Below, piece by piece: positions 1 to 7,761 of a stretch of 15,524 nucleotides of DNA. Within the stretch, counting starts at the first letter, position 1. The number at the start of each line of letters is the position of its first letter. The position numbers were made by a program, and so were the translations under genes. The notes beneath the pieces were generated by a model. That model did no database searches. It saw nothing but the letters and a program-made list of their open reading frames with translations, and was not told where the DNA came from. This DNA is from an uncultured Bacillota bacterium (GTDB lineage: Bacteria; Bacillota; JAAYKD01): positions 1-15,524 of the forward strand of contig CALCNS010000118.1 of the NCBI GenBank assembly GCA_937897315.1. The letters are read 5' to 3'.

Positions 1-1060
1 TCGGGGATATCGTCCATAAATACCCTCCAACAATCGGCATCAACACCCCAGTTATATGATTGATAGAGCTACCCATGGCAAGGGAAGGAGCGATATCGGA
101 AGGAGGGGCAATTTTACATAAAAATGTGGTGATAGCGACTTCGAAACCAAGGAAAACATGATCAATAATAAAAATCGCATATAAGATACTTGTGTTGCTC
201 ACGAACGCGTAACATAAAAACAAAACAGCCACTACACTGTAGTTAAAGGTCAGTGCCTTTCCTTCTCCCCAACGATCTATCATTTTCCCTAAGATGGGTC
301 GTGTAAATATTGTAGTCAGATTAGCAATTAGCATAAGAGTAGCAATGGTGGTCACCGGTACTCCATGTAAGGCAACCAACGCCAAAGCAGCAAACGTACT
401 GTTGATATGCCGTCTTGCACCGACTAGCAACTGCATAAAGTAGTAGTTCTTATATTTCCAGCGGAAGACGTACGCTTTTCGAACTTCTACTTTTTCTCCA
501 CCTCTCCGAGCAAAGTAAATAAATATGGCTGCGATCAGAAAGACAACTGCTCCTAAGTAATAAAAATCACGGAATTTTAAAACATTGCCTAACCGACTGA
601 CAAGCAAGGAAGCTAACAACGTTCCAATAGCGCCAACAGAGTTGAGTAATCCTAAGCGAGAGGCCTTTTCTTCTGGTTTTGACATATTTAACACCAAGGC
701 TTGTTGAGCCGGTGAAAAGAGATGAAACCCGGTGGAATAGATTAAGGTAGCAATAATATAAAAGGAAAACGTTCCGGATCTGGCATAAAGAAGAAGTCCT
801 ATTCCCGTTATCAGAACGGTCATGGCAGTATAAACATTCCCGGCCATGTACGCAGCCGGAACCGCCAAAATCACGGTTAGTAATCCGGGTAATTCACGAA
901 TTCCTTCGACCCAACCAAATTGCTCTTCGTTTAATTGCAAGTCTTCCATTGCAAAATTAGTTTTGGTAGAGTTTTGTAACCCCATGCCCAGATTAAAAAG
1001 CAGTGAACAAAACACAACAATCATAAAAGCCTTTCCCCAACGAGAAAAGAGGTTCTCCAT
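1..1060 (-). CDS. MFS transporter, C-terminus cut by left window edge
   Basis: I translated this by hand: the minus strand is open from an ATG at 1060 to the window edge, giving 353 codons with no stop. The product is a hydrophobic polytopic membrane protein. It has an N-terminal helix (FMIVVFCSLLFNLGMG), regularly spaced membrane segments, and a charged central loop (RRGGEKVEVRKAYVFRWKYKN, about residues 190-210) between two halves. This is the two-bundle layout of the major facilitator superfamily. An RPILGKMIDRWG stretch (about 260-271) resembles the conserved loop between helices 8 and 9. About 9 of the usual 12 helices are present. The start lies 14 bp after the M81 gene stop with an AAAGGA-like ribosome site, so it is the third gene of the AEC-M81-MFS operon. 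The substrate cannot be told from sequence; a peptide, amino acid or organic acid would fit the neighbours. Confidence 0.85.
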   Translation of the reverse strand, partial: MENLFSRWGKAFMIVVFCSLLFNLGMGLQNSTKTNFAMEDLQLNEEQFGWVEGIRELPGLLTVILAVPAAYMAGNVYTAMTVLITGIGLLLYARSGTFSFYIIATLIYSTGFHLFSPAQQALVLNMSKPEEKASRLGLLNSVGAIGTLLASLLVSRLGNVLKFRDFYYLGAVVFLIAAIFIYFARRGGEKVEVRKAYVFRWKYKNYYFMQLLVGARRHINSTFAALALVALHGVPVTTIATLMLIANLTTIFTRPILGKMIDRWGEGKALTFNYSVVAVLFLCYAFVSNTSILYAIFIIDHVFLGFEVAITTFLCKIAPPSDIAPSLAMGSSINHITGVLMPIVGGYLWTISP

Positions 1061-1074
1061 GTCATCTACATCCT

Positions 1075-2538
1075 TTATTCTTCTATATTCAGTGGCCAAG
1101 TATGAATTCTACGGTATGGATATCGTTTTAAATTTGGATTCGCTGCTCCGGGGGCGTCCACTTCAATAATTCGGTGGGCCAACGGTTCAAAAGAAGCTCT
1201 AAAGTGTCCACGAGATTTTACCAACAAAACCTGTTGCTGTGTAGGTTCCACGCCCAAATGCCGGAAAATATCGGCATCGTTACACGCCATGCGAATGCTA
1301 GAGATTAAGATTTGCACATTTCCAACCTGCAAACGGGCACATCGCCCTATGTTAGCGGTATTTCCTCGGCTCATCGGACCTGTAGCGTAAAACTCTCCGT
1401 CCGATAAGGTTCGAACTTTCGCTTCCACTTCTATGGGCTCCCCATAAGCACGTTCTGCTTTCCCTCCGATACGGAAGGTTCCAGTATTACCCACACCTAT
1501 AGTGAAAGCCAATTCTACCGTCTCTGGATCCCATATTAAGGCCGCGGCTGTTTTAGGAAGATTTCTGCGAATCATTTCACGCAGGAGCTCCGGAGTATCA
1601 CCGGAACCTCCACCACCGGGATTATCGGCTACATCGGCGCATATGACCGGTTTGGTAGGTTGATCTTTCAGTAACTGCTCGGTTTGATTCATCGCTTCCT
1701 GAATATCGGGAACGTGTTTTAAAAACTGATCACGAATTTGCCATGCATGAGCGCAGATCTCATCACAGGCTTGTTGTGCTAAGGCTTTATCTCCATTGGC
1801 CGTAGCGATCACATTGAATCCTGCATATGGAACATCACAGAATGGAAATCCTCCAAAGACCGAGACGTTTATCATACCGGGTTTGCTTTCAAATTCTCTG
1901 GCCATGCGAAATAACTCGACCATAGGACCTTCCGCAGTGCGCATATTAATAGTAGGTGGCAACATGGGCACATGCTGGTGGGCTGTCACCGGTTTTATGA
2001 CACCTTTTGTCATCGCAGCCAAGCATTCTGCTGCTTCAAGGGCTCGTTCATAACTATCGACATGTGGGTTCGTATCGAAGCCAAATATGGCATCACACCC
2101 TGCTACCATTTCAGCGGTGTTGTTCCCATGCAAATCCAATGTTACCAATAAAGGTTTCTGACCAATCAGTGCTCGTACCGCTTGCACGATGTCTCCTTCC
2201 GGATCATCTGTTCCCTCGGCCATCATCGCACCATGCATGCTAAGTAGCACCGCATCCGGTTTTTGCTCTTCAATGGCTACCAGTAAATGTTGTTTTAACC
2301 AAGCATAGCTCTCAACATCGGTTGGCCTAGAAGGAGTCGCTCCGGCATATAGTGTAGGTATAACATTCCATCCTTCTCTTTCGGCAATTTCTAAAAACCC
2401 ACCCATTGCAGTCTTGTGTCCGTTTGACCGTTGAATAATATCCTGCCCTTCTAGGATGCGCCATGTCGATAACGGAGTTTCAATAGGAGAAAAAACATTT
2501 GTTTCGTGACTAATCCCGCCAATAGCAACCTTCATCAT
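1075..2538 (-). CDS. M81 family metallopeptidase (MlrC-like)
   Basis: At 487 aa this has the full length of the M81/MlrC family, whose founding member (microcystinase C) is a zinc peptidase acting on linearised microcystin fragments. Most family members act on unknown substrates. The N-terminal signature GGISHETN (residues 7-14), the SMHGAM segment (100-105) and the metal-site region TLDLHGN (133-139, Asp135 and His137) followed by NPHVD (157-161, His159) match the expected zinc ligands. A glycine-rich DNPGGGGSGDTPE segment near residue 305 starts the typical C-terminal domain. There is no signal peptide, so it should be cytoplasmic. A strong AAGGAGGGA (2541-2549) precedes two tandem ATGs; spacing favours the second (2535), one residue shorter. 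It lies between an AEC permease and an MFS transporter, suggesting hydrolysis of a small imported peptide or amide. The annotation is solid at family level; the substrate is unknown. Confidence 0.9.
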   Translation of the reverse strand: MMKVAIGGISHETNVFSPIETPLSTWRILEGQDIIQRSNGHKTAMGGFLEIAEREGWNVIPTLYAGATPSRPTDVESYAWLKQHLLVAIEEQKPDAVLLSMHGAMMAEGTDDPEGDIVQAVRALIGQKPLLVTLDLHGNNTAEMVAGCDAIFGFDTNPHVDSYERALEAAECLAAMTKGVIKPVTAHQHVPMLPPTINMRTAEGPMVELFRMAREFESKPGMINVSVFGGFPFCDVPYAGFNVIATANGDKALAQQACDEICAHAWQIRDQFLKHVPDIQEAMNQTEQLLKDQPTKPVICADVADNPGGGGSGDTPELLREMIRRNLPKTAAALIWDPETVELAFTIGVGNTGTFRIGGKAERAYGEPIEVEAKVRTLSDGEFYATGPMSRGNTANIGRCARLQVGNVQILISSIRMACNDADIFRHLGVEPTQQQVLLVKSRGHFRASFEPLAHRIIEVDAPGAANPNLKRYPYRRIHTWPLNIEE

Positions 2539-2553
2539 AATCCCTCCTTAAAT

Positions 2554-3513
2554 TTAGAGAAAATTCCAAGACTTCCCCAAAAAGATCCACATAAACATAG
2601 TGAAAACAGAGAATAACGCTGCAAAAACAACGATTTGCCCAGCTAGTTCATCATCAGCCTCCATTTGTTGAGCCATGGTATACGAAGAGACCGCTGTGGG
2701 AGCACCAAACATGGAGATTAAGGTGACCAATTCTGCTTGACGAAAACCCATTAGAATGGATATGGGAATAAAGATAAGAGGAACGAGTACAAGCCTACCG
2801 CTGACACCCAAGAACAATGGTTTCCAGTGATGACGAACACTTGAGAAACGAAAAGATCCACCCAAAATAACGAGTGCCTGAGGAGTTGCCACCTTCGATA
2901 TGTCAGCAAGTGTTTTCTCCACAAAATAAGGCAATCGTATCCCTAAGACGAGTAAAGCAATGCCTAACACAGAGCCCAATATCAAAGGGTTCGTAACAAT
3001 CCCTTTTAAAATGACACGTAGGTTGGCTCTGCCAGAGCGATAATATTCAAGTACAATTACGGAAAGCACATTGAAAAGAGGCACAACAACAGCAATAATA
3101 ATCGATGTCGTTGCAAGTCCAATGTCCCCGTAAAGGGCAGCGGTTACCGGTAATCCAAAAATTACAAAGTTGCTCCGAAAAATTCCCTGAACCAAGACTC
3201 CTTTTCGTCTCGAATCTTTTTCTACCAAAGGAATGCCAATACAGAGTAATAAAAAGCTTAGGATGACGGACCCTACCGCAAACAACAGAAGTTTTAAATT
3301 AAATATCTCGGCCAAATTACCCGACGTTTGATAGATATTCATAAATAGTAAAATCGGTAAGAAAAACTGAAAAGACACTCGATTCCACCGCTTCAAAAAA
3401 CTCTCATCAACCCAATCCAAGCGTTTCATCACATAACCTGCCATCATAATAAGAAACAAAGGCAAAACCACATTGGCTGATAAGATAAAATGATCCATGG
3501 CGAAAGACTCCAA
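2554..3513 (-). CDS. AEC family transporter (auxin efflux carrier-type permease)
   Basis: This 314-319 aa integral membrane protein has about ten hydrophobic segments in two five-helix halves separated by a hydrophilic stretch, as in the AEC/PIN-like family (Mem_trans). Bacterial members carry malate, malonate or other small organic anions. Sequence support comes from the N-terminal VVLPLFLIMMAGYVMKR helix with its following basic residues, SNFVIFGLPV in the first half, and the C-terminal GAPTAVSSYTMAQQM segment typical of the family. The longest frame starts at a TTG (3513) with AAAGGGA directly abutting it, which is poor spacing. The ATG at 3498 (MDHFIL) has GGAG about 9 bases upstream and matches the usual family N-terminus, so I prefer 3498. 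It is probably the first gene of the operon with M81 (15 bp downstream) and MFS. The substrate is not determined. Confidence 0.88.
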   Translation of the reverse strand: MESFAMDHFILSANVVLPLFLIMMAGYVMKRLDWVDESFLKRWNRVSFQFFLPILLFMNIYQTSGNLAEIFNLKLLLFAVGSVILSFLLLCIGIPLVEKDSRRKGVLVQGIFRSNFVIFGLPVTAALYGDIGLATTSIIIAVVVPLFNVLSVIVLEYYRSGRANLRVILKGIVTNPLILGSVLGIALLVLGIRLPYFVEKTLADISKVATPQALVILGGSFRFSSVRHHWKPLFLGVSGRLVLVPLIFIPISILMGFRQAELVTLISMFGAPTAVSSYTMAQQMEADDELAGQIVVFAALFSVFTMFMWIFLGKSWNFL

Positions 3514-3595
3514 TCCCTTTGTGATGCGAAATAATTCTGTACCGTAATGCCCAAATCCTTTATGAAACCCTTAACGACAAGACCTTTTACAAATC

Positions 3596-3615
3596 TGACA
3601 AATATTATCTGTCAA
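3596..3615 (-). promoter_or_regulatory. Inverted repeat with -35-like hexamer upstream of the AEC operon
   Basis: TGACA (3596-3600) and TGTCA (3610-3614) form a 5-bp inverted repeat with a 9-bp AT-rich spacer. On the minus strand the outer arm includes a perfect TTGACA (3615-3610). Seventeen bases further on there is only a poor -10 (TTGTAA), so promoter status is uncertain. The position just before the AEC gene would suit an operator for the AEC-M81-MFS operon. Confidence 0.3.
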
Positions 3616-3652
3616 AAAAACACATCCCCCCTTCTAAGCTGAAGGAGGGATG
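3614..3652 (-). terminator. Rho-independent terminator of the parAB-cysteine gene operon
   Basis: On the minus strand a 12-bp stem (3652-3641 pairing with 3634-3623, one T:G wobble) closes a six-base loop. It is followed by TG and a run of seven T (3620-3614). It starts 13 bp after the stop of the beta-helix gene and ends the long minus-strand operon. The inverted repeat of the next operon begins inside its T-run. Confidence 0.88.
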
Positions 3653-3664
3653 AATCACCATACC

Positions 3665-4348
3665 TTATTTTCCGTTCTTTGGCACAATCTCGGCACGATG
3701 ATAGTCATATTTCACCAAATGTTCCGGAGGTATATATCCTCGCAACGAAACCAAACTGTAAATCCATGTGTTTTTACCCACTACCGTACCTGGGGCTGTC
3801 ACGGCATTGCAACCTATAGAAACGCCATCTCCTAGAATTGCGCCAAATTTTCGAAGGCCACTTGGAATCTTTCTGCCTTCGACAAGAACCTGAACCTCAT
3901 CTGCGGTCAATTTAAAATTGGCCAGTTTCGTTCCTGCTCCTAAATTCACTCCGCGACCCAATACACTGTCGCCTACATACGCAAAATGTGGTGCATGCGA
4001 GCCGCGTAACATAATGGACCCTTTTAGCTCGGTTGCATGACCAATGATACAGTCATCACTGATAAGGTTATTCTCTCTCAAATACGCACCCTGCCTTATC
4101 ACGGTGTTTTTTCCTATATAGACAGGGCCTTTTATGTAGACATGTGGTTCGACAATACTACCTTCACCTAAGTAAATAGGTCCTTCTAAAACCGAAGTCG
4201 GATGAACTTGTCCCAAAATTTGTGGCTGCGACATTTGGACTGAATACTCCTTGACACGCTGTAACACGTCCCAAACACGTTCACAACCACTAAAGACTGC
4301 TGCAAGGGGTTCCTCGCGGAGATCAAAAAAATCTTCGACTCTAAACAT
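3665..4348 (-). CDS. Left-handed beta-helix (hexapeptide repeat) acyltransferase/GlmU C-domain-like protein
   Basis: The predicted protein is 227 aa. After about 45 N-terminal residues comes a series of imperfect hexapeptide repeats (for example GPIYLGEGSIVEPHVYI, then GPVYIGKNTVI), the signature of a left-handed parallel beta-helix. The HFAYVGDSVLG segment parallels the catalytic His region of the GlmU acetyltransferase domain, and NLGAGTKLANFK parallels the GlmU NxGAGT motif. It therefore resembles the C-terminal acyltransferase half of sugar-nucleotide enzymes, without the nucleotidyltransferase half. An acyl-CoA-dependent sugar or sugar-phosphate transferase is likely; the substrate is unknown. 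I set the start at ATG 4348 because tandem GGAGGT boxes (4349-4360) precede it. A longer frame from ATG 4369 has no ribosome site: its upstream bases are parS. It is the last gene of the parA-led operon, just before the terminator. Confidence 0.82.
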   Translation of the reverse strand: MFRVEDFFDLREEPLAAVFSGCERVWDVLQRVKEYSVQMSQPQILGQVHPTSVLEGPIYLGEGSIVEPHVYIKGPVYIGKNTVIRQGAYLRENNLISDDCIIGHATELKGSIMLRGSHAPHFAYVGDSVLGRGVNLGAGTKLANFKLTADEVQVLVEGRKIPSGLRKFGAILGDGVSIGCNAVTAPGTVVGKNTWIYSLVSLRGYIPPEHLVKYDYHRAEIVPKNGK

Positions 4349-4368
4349 ACCTCCACCTCCGGTGCTCA

Positions 4369-4384
4369 TGTTTCACGTGAAACA
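4369..4384. promoter_or_regulatory. parS: parS site (centromere-like ParB-binding palindrome), copy 1
   Basis: TGTTTCACGTGAAACA is a perfect 16-bp palindrome matching the parS consensus bound by chromosomal ParB/Spo0J. It lies between the cyuA-like stop (4390) and the ribosome site of the beta-helix gene. An identical copy is at 8598-8613, so the two bracket cyuA, csd, parB and parA. Because ParB genes and both sites are together, this is functional origin-region DNA with high likelihood. Confidence 0.95.
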
Positions 4385-4389
4385 CTCTA

Positions 4390-5673
4390 TTAGCACTTCT
4401 CTCCGACCATGATTTTAATAATTTCTTCATTGGTTTGTTGCATTCCAATTCGTCCCAAGCGACCAATGTTCTGAATAGTTGTCTCAAAATCATCTGCTAC
4501 CAGACCATCTCCACCCAGAAAGTGCTTTCCTTGTTTTGACATCGCAAACCCTAACAATCCACTTTCAACCGAAGAAGCAATCTTGGCTGCACAGGATGCC
4601 TTTGCTCCATCGCATACCATGCCGGAAACGATTGCCAAAGAATTGATCATGGTATGCATGACATCTTCAAAACGACCTTCGTTCAAATAGGCAATGGTTG
4701 CCCCTACAGATGCCCCTGCGCTGACGACTCCACAATAAGCAGATAATCTACCAATACCTGTTTTTTGATAAATCGTCAACAAATTTGCTAAAACAAGAGC
4801 GCGTAACATCTTTTCTTCAGGTATCTGATTCTCCTTGCAATAAACAATGACCGGAACAGATGTTGTAATCCCTTGGTTTCCGCTGCCGGAATTTATGATA
4901 ACCGGTAATTCGCAGCCGTTCATTCGTGCATCCGAACCCGCCGCAGCATAGGCTCTCAACTTGATCCAAATGTTATCTCCATATGCACGGAGAAGAACCT
5001 TACCAATGGAAGCTCCATAATCATTGGTGAGACCTTCTTCGGCGATTGCCATGTTAAATTTAATTTGAGTTTCAAGCGTGCTCCTAATATCATTCAAGTT
5101 TACACTTTGAACAAAGTCCCAAATGTCTTTCCCGTTTAACAAACTCCGATCTGTAAGACCTTCTTCGCTTTCTCCATGAATGGGATTTTCTAAAAGGACT
5201 TTATTGTTTTTCTCAATTCGAACAACGTTTGTATGATAATTGACGATTCGAACCTTGGCATAGTCTTGCTCATGATATAAAGTTACCGACAAATCGAATG
5301 TCAAACCATAGTTACAGTGAGCTACCTCGATAGGTGTGTTTCTCATAAAATCAGCCATGGCTTTCCGGTCTTCTTCGGTAGCTTCAGCAATCACTTCCAG
5401 TTCTTTCTCTGCTTTACCGGCGACAATTCCAGCAGTAACGGCAGCGGGAATCCCTTTAAGCTGATTGGTGTTTGGCACAATCACAGATTTTACATTTTTA
5501 ATAATGCTTCCACTGGCTTCCACAAAGACGCGTTCTGGGGTTGCTCCCAAAACATCCCGAGCTTTCGCTGCTGCGTAAGCCAATGCAATTGGTTCGGTGC
5601 AGCCCATCGCCGGAACCAATTCTTCTTTTAGAATTTGTAAATAAGCATGATACAAAGTACAGTCACTCAACAT
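4390..5673 (-). CDS. cyuA: L-cysteine desulfidase family protein (CyuA/UPF0597, serine dehydratase alpha-like)
   Basis: This 427 aa protein has the full length of the CyuA/UPF0597 family, [4Fe-4S] enzymes that split L-cysteine into pyruvate, ammonia and hydrogen sulfide in the cytoplasm. Visible family marks are the N-terminal GCTEP motif (Cys25), the glycine-rich NSGSGNQG segment (261-268), SAYCG (Cys314), and MVCDGAKASC (Cys354 and Cys361). The last three cysteines are the probable cluster ligands. The protein ends in Cys427 as its very last residue. In the related Legionella L-serine dehydratase a C-terminal cysteine enters the active site as an intrinsic inhibitor; here this is only a parallel. 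It starts 30 bp after the csd stop, with AAAGGG about 12 bases before the ATG, and is in the parA-led operon. Serine or another beta-substituted amino acid is an alternative substrate. An oxygen-labile cluster would fit an anaerobe. Confidence 0.87.
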   Translation of the reverse strand: MLSDCTLYHAYLQILKEELVPAMGCTEPIALAYAAAKARDVLGATPERVFVEASGSIIKNVKSVIVPNTNQLKGIPAAVTAGIVAGKAEKELEVIAEATEEDRKAMADFMRNTPIEVAHCNYGLTFDLSVTLYHEQDYAKVRIVNYHTNVVRIEKNNKVLLENPIHGESEEGLTDRSLLNGKDIWDFVQSVNLNDIRSTLETQIKFNMAIAEEGLTNDYGASIGKVLLRAYGDNIWIKLRAYAAAGSDARMNGCELPVIINSGSGNQGITTSVPVIVYCKENQIPEEKMLRALVLANLLTIYQKTGIGRLSAYCGVVSAGASVGATIAYLNEGRFEDVMHTMINSLAIVSGMVCDGAKASCAAKIASSVESGLLGFAMSKQGKHFLGGDGLVADDFETTIQNIGRLGRIGMQQTNEEIIKIMVGEKC

Positions 5674-5703
5674 CTTTCACAATACCCTTTCGTTCTCAAA
5701 TTT

Positions 5704-6864
5704 CTAGATTTTTCCTTTATTAGTTTCATACTTTAACGTTGCAACGGCTTCTGCAAGTTCCTCAATATCTTGTCCGCCGGTATAACAACTCACGCTGACT
5801 CGTACCGTTCCATATGGCAAGGTCCCTGCCGCTTCATGCGCCCAATAAGCTGATTGTAGACCCGTTCGAACCGATATATCCCAACGCTTAAATAATTCTT
5901 CCCCCACTTTTGCCGCAGTCATACCGATGATATTAAACGAAACAATCGGCACTTTCAAGGTGCCAGGAGGAGGTCCATACAAAACGACTCCATCAATATC
6001 ACTCAGTACCTCGTATATGGTTTCAATTTTTTGTAAATCCGACTGAAACATTTTATCTTGACCTTGCTCAATCACAAAATCAATACCCTCAGCGAGTCCT
6101 GCGATTCCCGGTAAGTTCGGGGTACCGGCTTCATAGCAATCGGGTGCTTTTTTTGGCATAGGGAGTTGCTCGCTAAAATCTCCTGTTTCACCATATTTCC
6201 AAACGTCTAACCCGCAGTCTGGGTCTTTCAGCATCAGTAAACCGATTCCTTGAGGACCATATAACCCTTTGTGTCCGGAACACACTAAATAATCTATCCC
6301 CATATCCTGCATATTGATGGGTACAGAACCTACAGTTTGCGCAGAGTCTACCATGAGTTTTAATTGATACGCATTGGCCAATCGAGATAATCCATCTAAA
6401 TCCGAAAGGGTTCCAAAGACATTTGAAGCGTGGTTCCATATAATCATCTTAGTATTCGATCGAATGGCTTCTTCTAACCGCTCGAGTCGACATCCACTAA
6501 TAGGACTTCTATAGATTTTCGTAGTGGATATTCCTTTTTTCTCTAAAGCGAATAAGGTTCGGGCTACCGCATTGTGTTCCAATGTGCTGGTAATCACATG
6601 ATCACCCGGTTTTAAAGTGCCTAATAAGACAGCATTGATCGCTTCTGTAGCGCTTGAGGTAAATACCACACCTCGTCGATTCGGTACTCCTAAGAAGTTC
6701 GCAACTTTTTCTCTTGTGCAATTTACTAAATTAAGTGCTTCTAAGGAAGAGCCGTAATTTCCCCGACCCGGATTCGCACTCACGTTTGTAATCATATAAT
6801 TGACAGCCTCTACCACTCTGGCAGGTTTTGGCCAGCTTGTAGCAGCTTGGTCCAAGTAGATCAT
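5704..6864 (-). CDS. Aminotransferase class V/cysteine desulfurase-like protein lacking the usual catalytic Cys
   Basis: This 386 aa PLP enzyme has the fold and length of the cysteine desulfurase (SufS/CsdA-like, EF2568-type) family. Motifs in order: YLDQAATS (3-10), the SSATEAIN phosphate-binding turn (70-77), LEHNA with His97 stacking on PLP, VDSAQ with Asp173, and SGHK with the Schiff-base Lys199. ANPGRGNYGSS (30-40) and YEAGTPN (244-250) are typical of the family. Where group II desulfurases have a Cys in a GLHCAP-like loop, this protein has GLQSAYWAH, with Ser338 (codon 5851-5853, TCA). Persulfide formation by the normal mechanism is therefore doubtful; a lyase, epimerase or other PLP reaction is possible. 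The ribosome site AAGGAGGT overlaps the parB stop. It sits next to a cysteine desulfidase, so sulfur amino acid metabolism remains the best guess. Confidence 0.85.
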   Translation of the reverse strand: MIYLDQAATSWPKPARVVEAVNYMITNVSANPGRGNYGSSLEALNLVNCTREKVANFLGVPNRRGVVFTSSATEAINAVLLGTLKPGDHVITSTLEHNAVARTLFALEKKGISTTKIYRSPISGCRLERLEEAIRSNTKMIIWNHASNVFGTLSDLDGLSRLANAYQLKLMVDSAQTVGSVPINMQDMGIDYLVCSGHKGLYGPQGIGLLMLKDPDCGLDVWKYGETGDFSEQLPMPKKAPDCYEAGTPNLPGIAGLAEGIDFVIEQGQDKMFQSDLQKIETIYEVLSDIDGVVLYGPPPGTLKVPIVSFNIIGMTAAKVGEELFKRWDISVRTGLQSAYWAHEAAGTLPYGTVRVSVSCYTGGQDIEELAEAVATLKYETNKGKI

Positions 6865-6876
6865 TCCAGCACCTCC

Positions 6877-7761
6877 TTATGTATTATCTGTTTTTGGCAC
6901 ATGAGTAAGCATCTCTAAGATTCGTTCTAAATCGTCTTGGTCAAAATAAGAAATCTCAATTTTCCCACCTTTATCTTTATGAACAATTTTCGCTTTCGTT
7001 TGATATGTTGACTTCAACTTCAGTTCCCAATGCTTCAACCATGAACCCTTCAATCCGGTTGGCGAATTTGTTCCTTTCGTAACAGGTTTCTTCCCGACAT
7101 GTACCGCTTGAATCATGTTTTCCAGTTGGCGAACACTCAAGTTGCGATTTTTAACCAGCTCCGTGTAAAACAATTGTTGAGCTGGTTTTAGTGATAACAT
7201 AGCCCGTGCATGCCCCATACTAATGTACCCCATTACAAGCTCCTTTTGCACTTCCTGAGGAAGCTGAAGCAATCGTAATGTGTTACTAATATGAGGTCGA
7301 CTTTTCCCTACTTTTGCTGCCAAATCCTCCTGTTTATAGTGAAACTCCAGTATAAGTCGTTGATAGGCCTGTGCTTCTTCTAGCGCGTTGAGATCTTCAC
7401 GCTGTATATTCTCAATTAACGCCATTTCCGCAACTTGTTGATCATTTAACAACCGTACAACAGCCGGTACGGTTTGCAATCCTACAAGTGCTGCAGCTCT
7501 CCAACGCCGCTCCCCGGCTACAATCTCATACCCTGTTTCTACCGTTCGCACAATAATGGGTTCTAATATACCATATAGTCGAATCGATTCGGCTAATTCC
7601 CTTAAGCCTTCTTCATCAAACTGCCGTCTTGGCTGATACGGATTGCTAACAATTTCATTCAGAGCAAGTTGTCGAATCGTTTCTCCATCTTGAACCACCG
7701 GTTCACCAGGGATGAGCGCACTCAACCCTCTACCCAGTGCTGGTTTCTTAAATATGCTCAT
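6877..7761 (-). CDS. parB: Chromosome-partitioning protein ParB (Spo0J)
   Basis: At 294 aa this is a typical chromosomal ParB. The N-terminal LGRGLSALIP (residues 9-18) is the peptide that stimulates the ParA ATPase. The ParB/Srx domain carries NPYQPR (40-45), GERRWRA (83-89, the CTP-binding C-motif region) and ENIQRE (117-122). A helix-turn-helix (about 143-164, KQEDLAAKVGKSRPHIS) recognises parS. A basic linker and a C-terminal dimerisation region follow. ParB loads at parS, spreads as a CTP-dependent sliding clamp and recruits SMC. The start has GGAGGTGA eight bases upstream and overlaps the 3' end of parA by 14 bp, so translation is coupled. Two matching parS sites in this window confirm the identity. 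A chromosomal Noc paralogue is unlikely because the adjacent gene is parA and the sites are parS, not the Noc site. Confidence 0.97.
   Translation of the reverse strand: MSIFKKPALGRGLSALIPGEPVVQDGETIRQLALNEIVSNPYQPRRQFDEEGLRELAESIRLYGILEPIIVRTVETGYEIVAGERRWRAAALVGLQTVPAVVRLLNDQQVAEMALIENIQREDLNALEEAQAYQRLILEFHYKQEDLAAKVGKSRPHISNTLRLLQLPQEVQKELVMGYISMGHARAMLSLKPAQQLFYTELVKNRNLSVRQLENMIQAVHVGKKPVTKGTNSPTGLKGSWLKHWELKLKSTYQTKAKIVHKDKGGKIEISYFDQDDLERILEMLTHVPKTDNT

Noticed and set aside
846..1169. 107-codon plus-strand frame across the MFS and M81 junction
   Set aside because: It overlaps two well-supported minus-strand genes, has no ribosome site of note and its product matches nothing recognisable; it is an antisense shadow.
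5317..5631. 104-codon plus-strand frame inside the desulfidase gene
   Set aside because: It lies wholly antisense to a gene with clear family motifs and shows no start signal or protein-like pattern.
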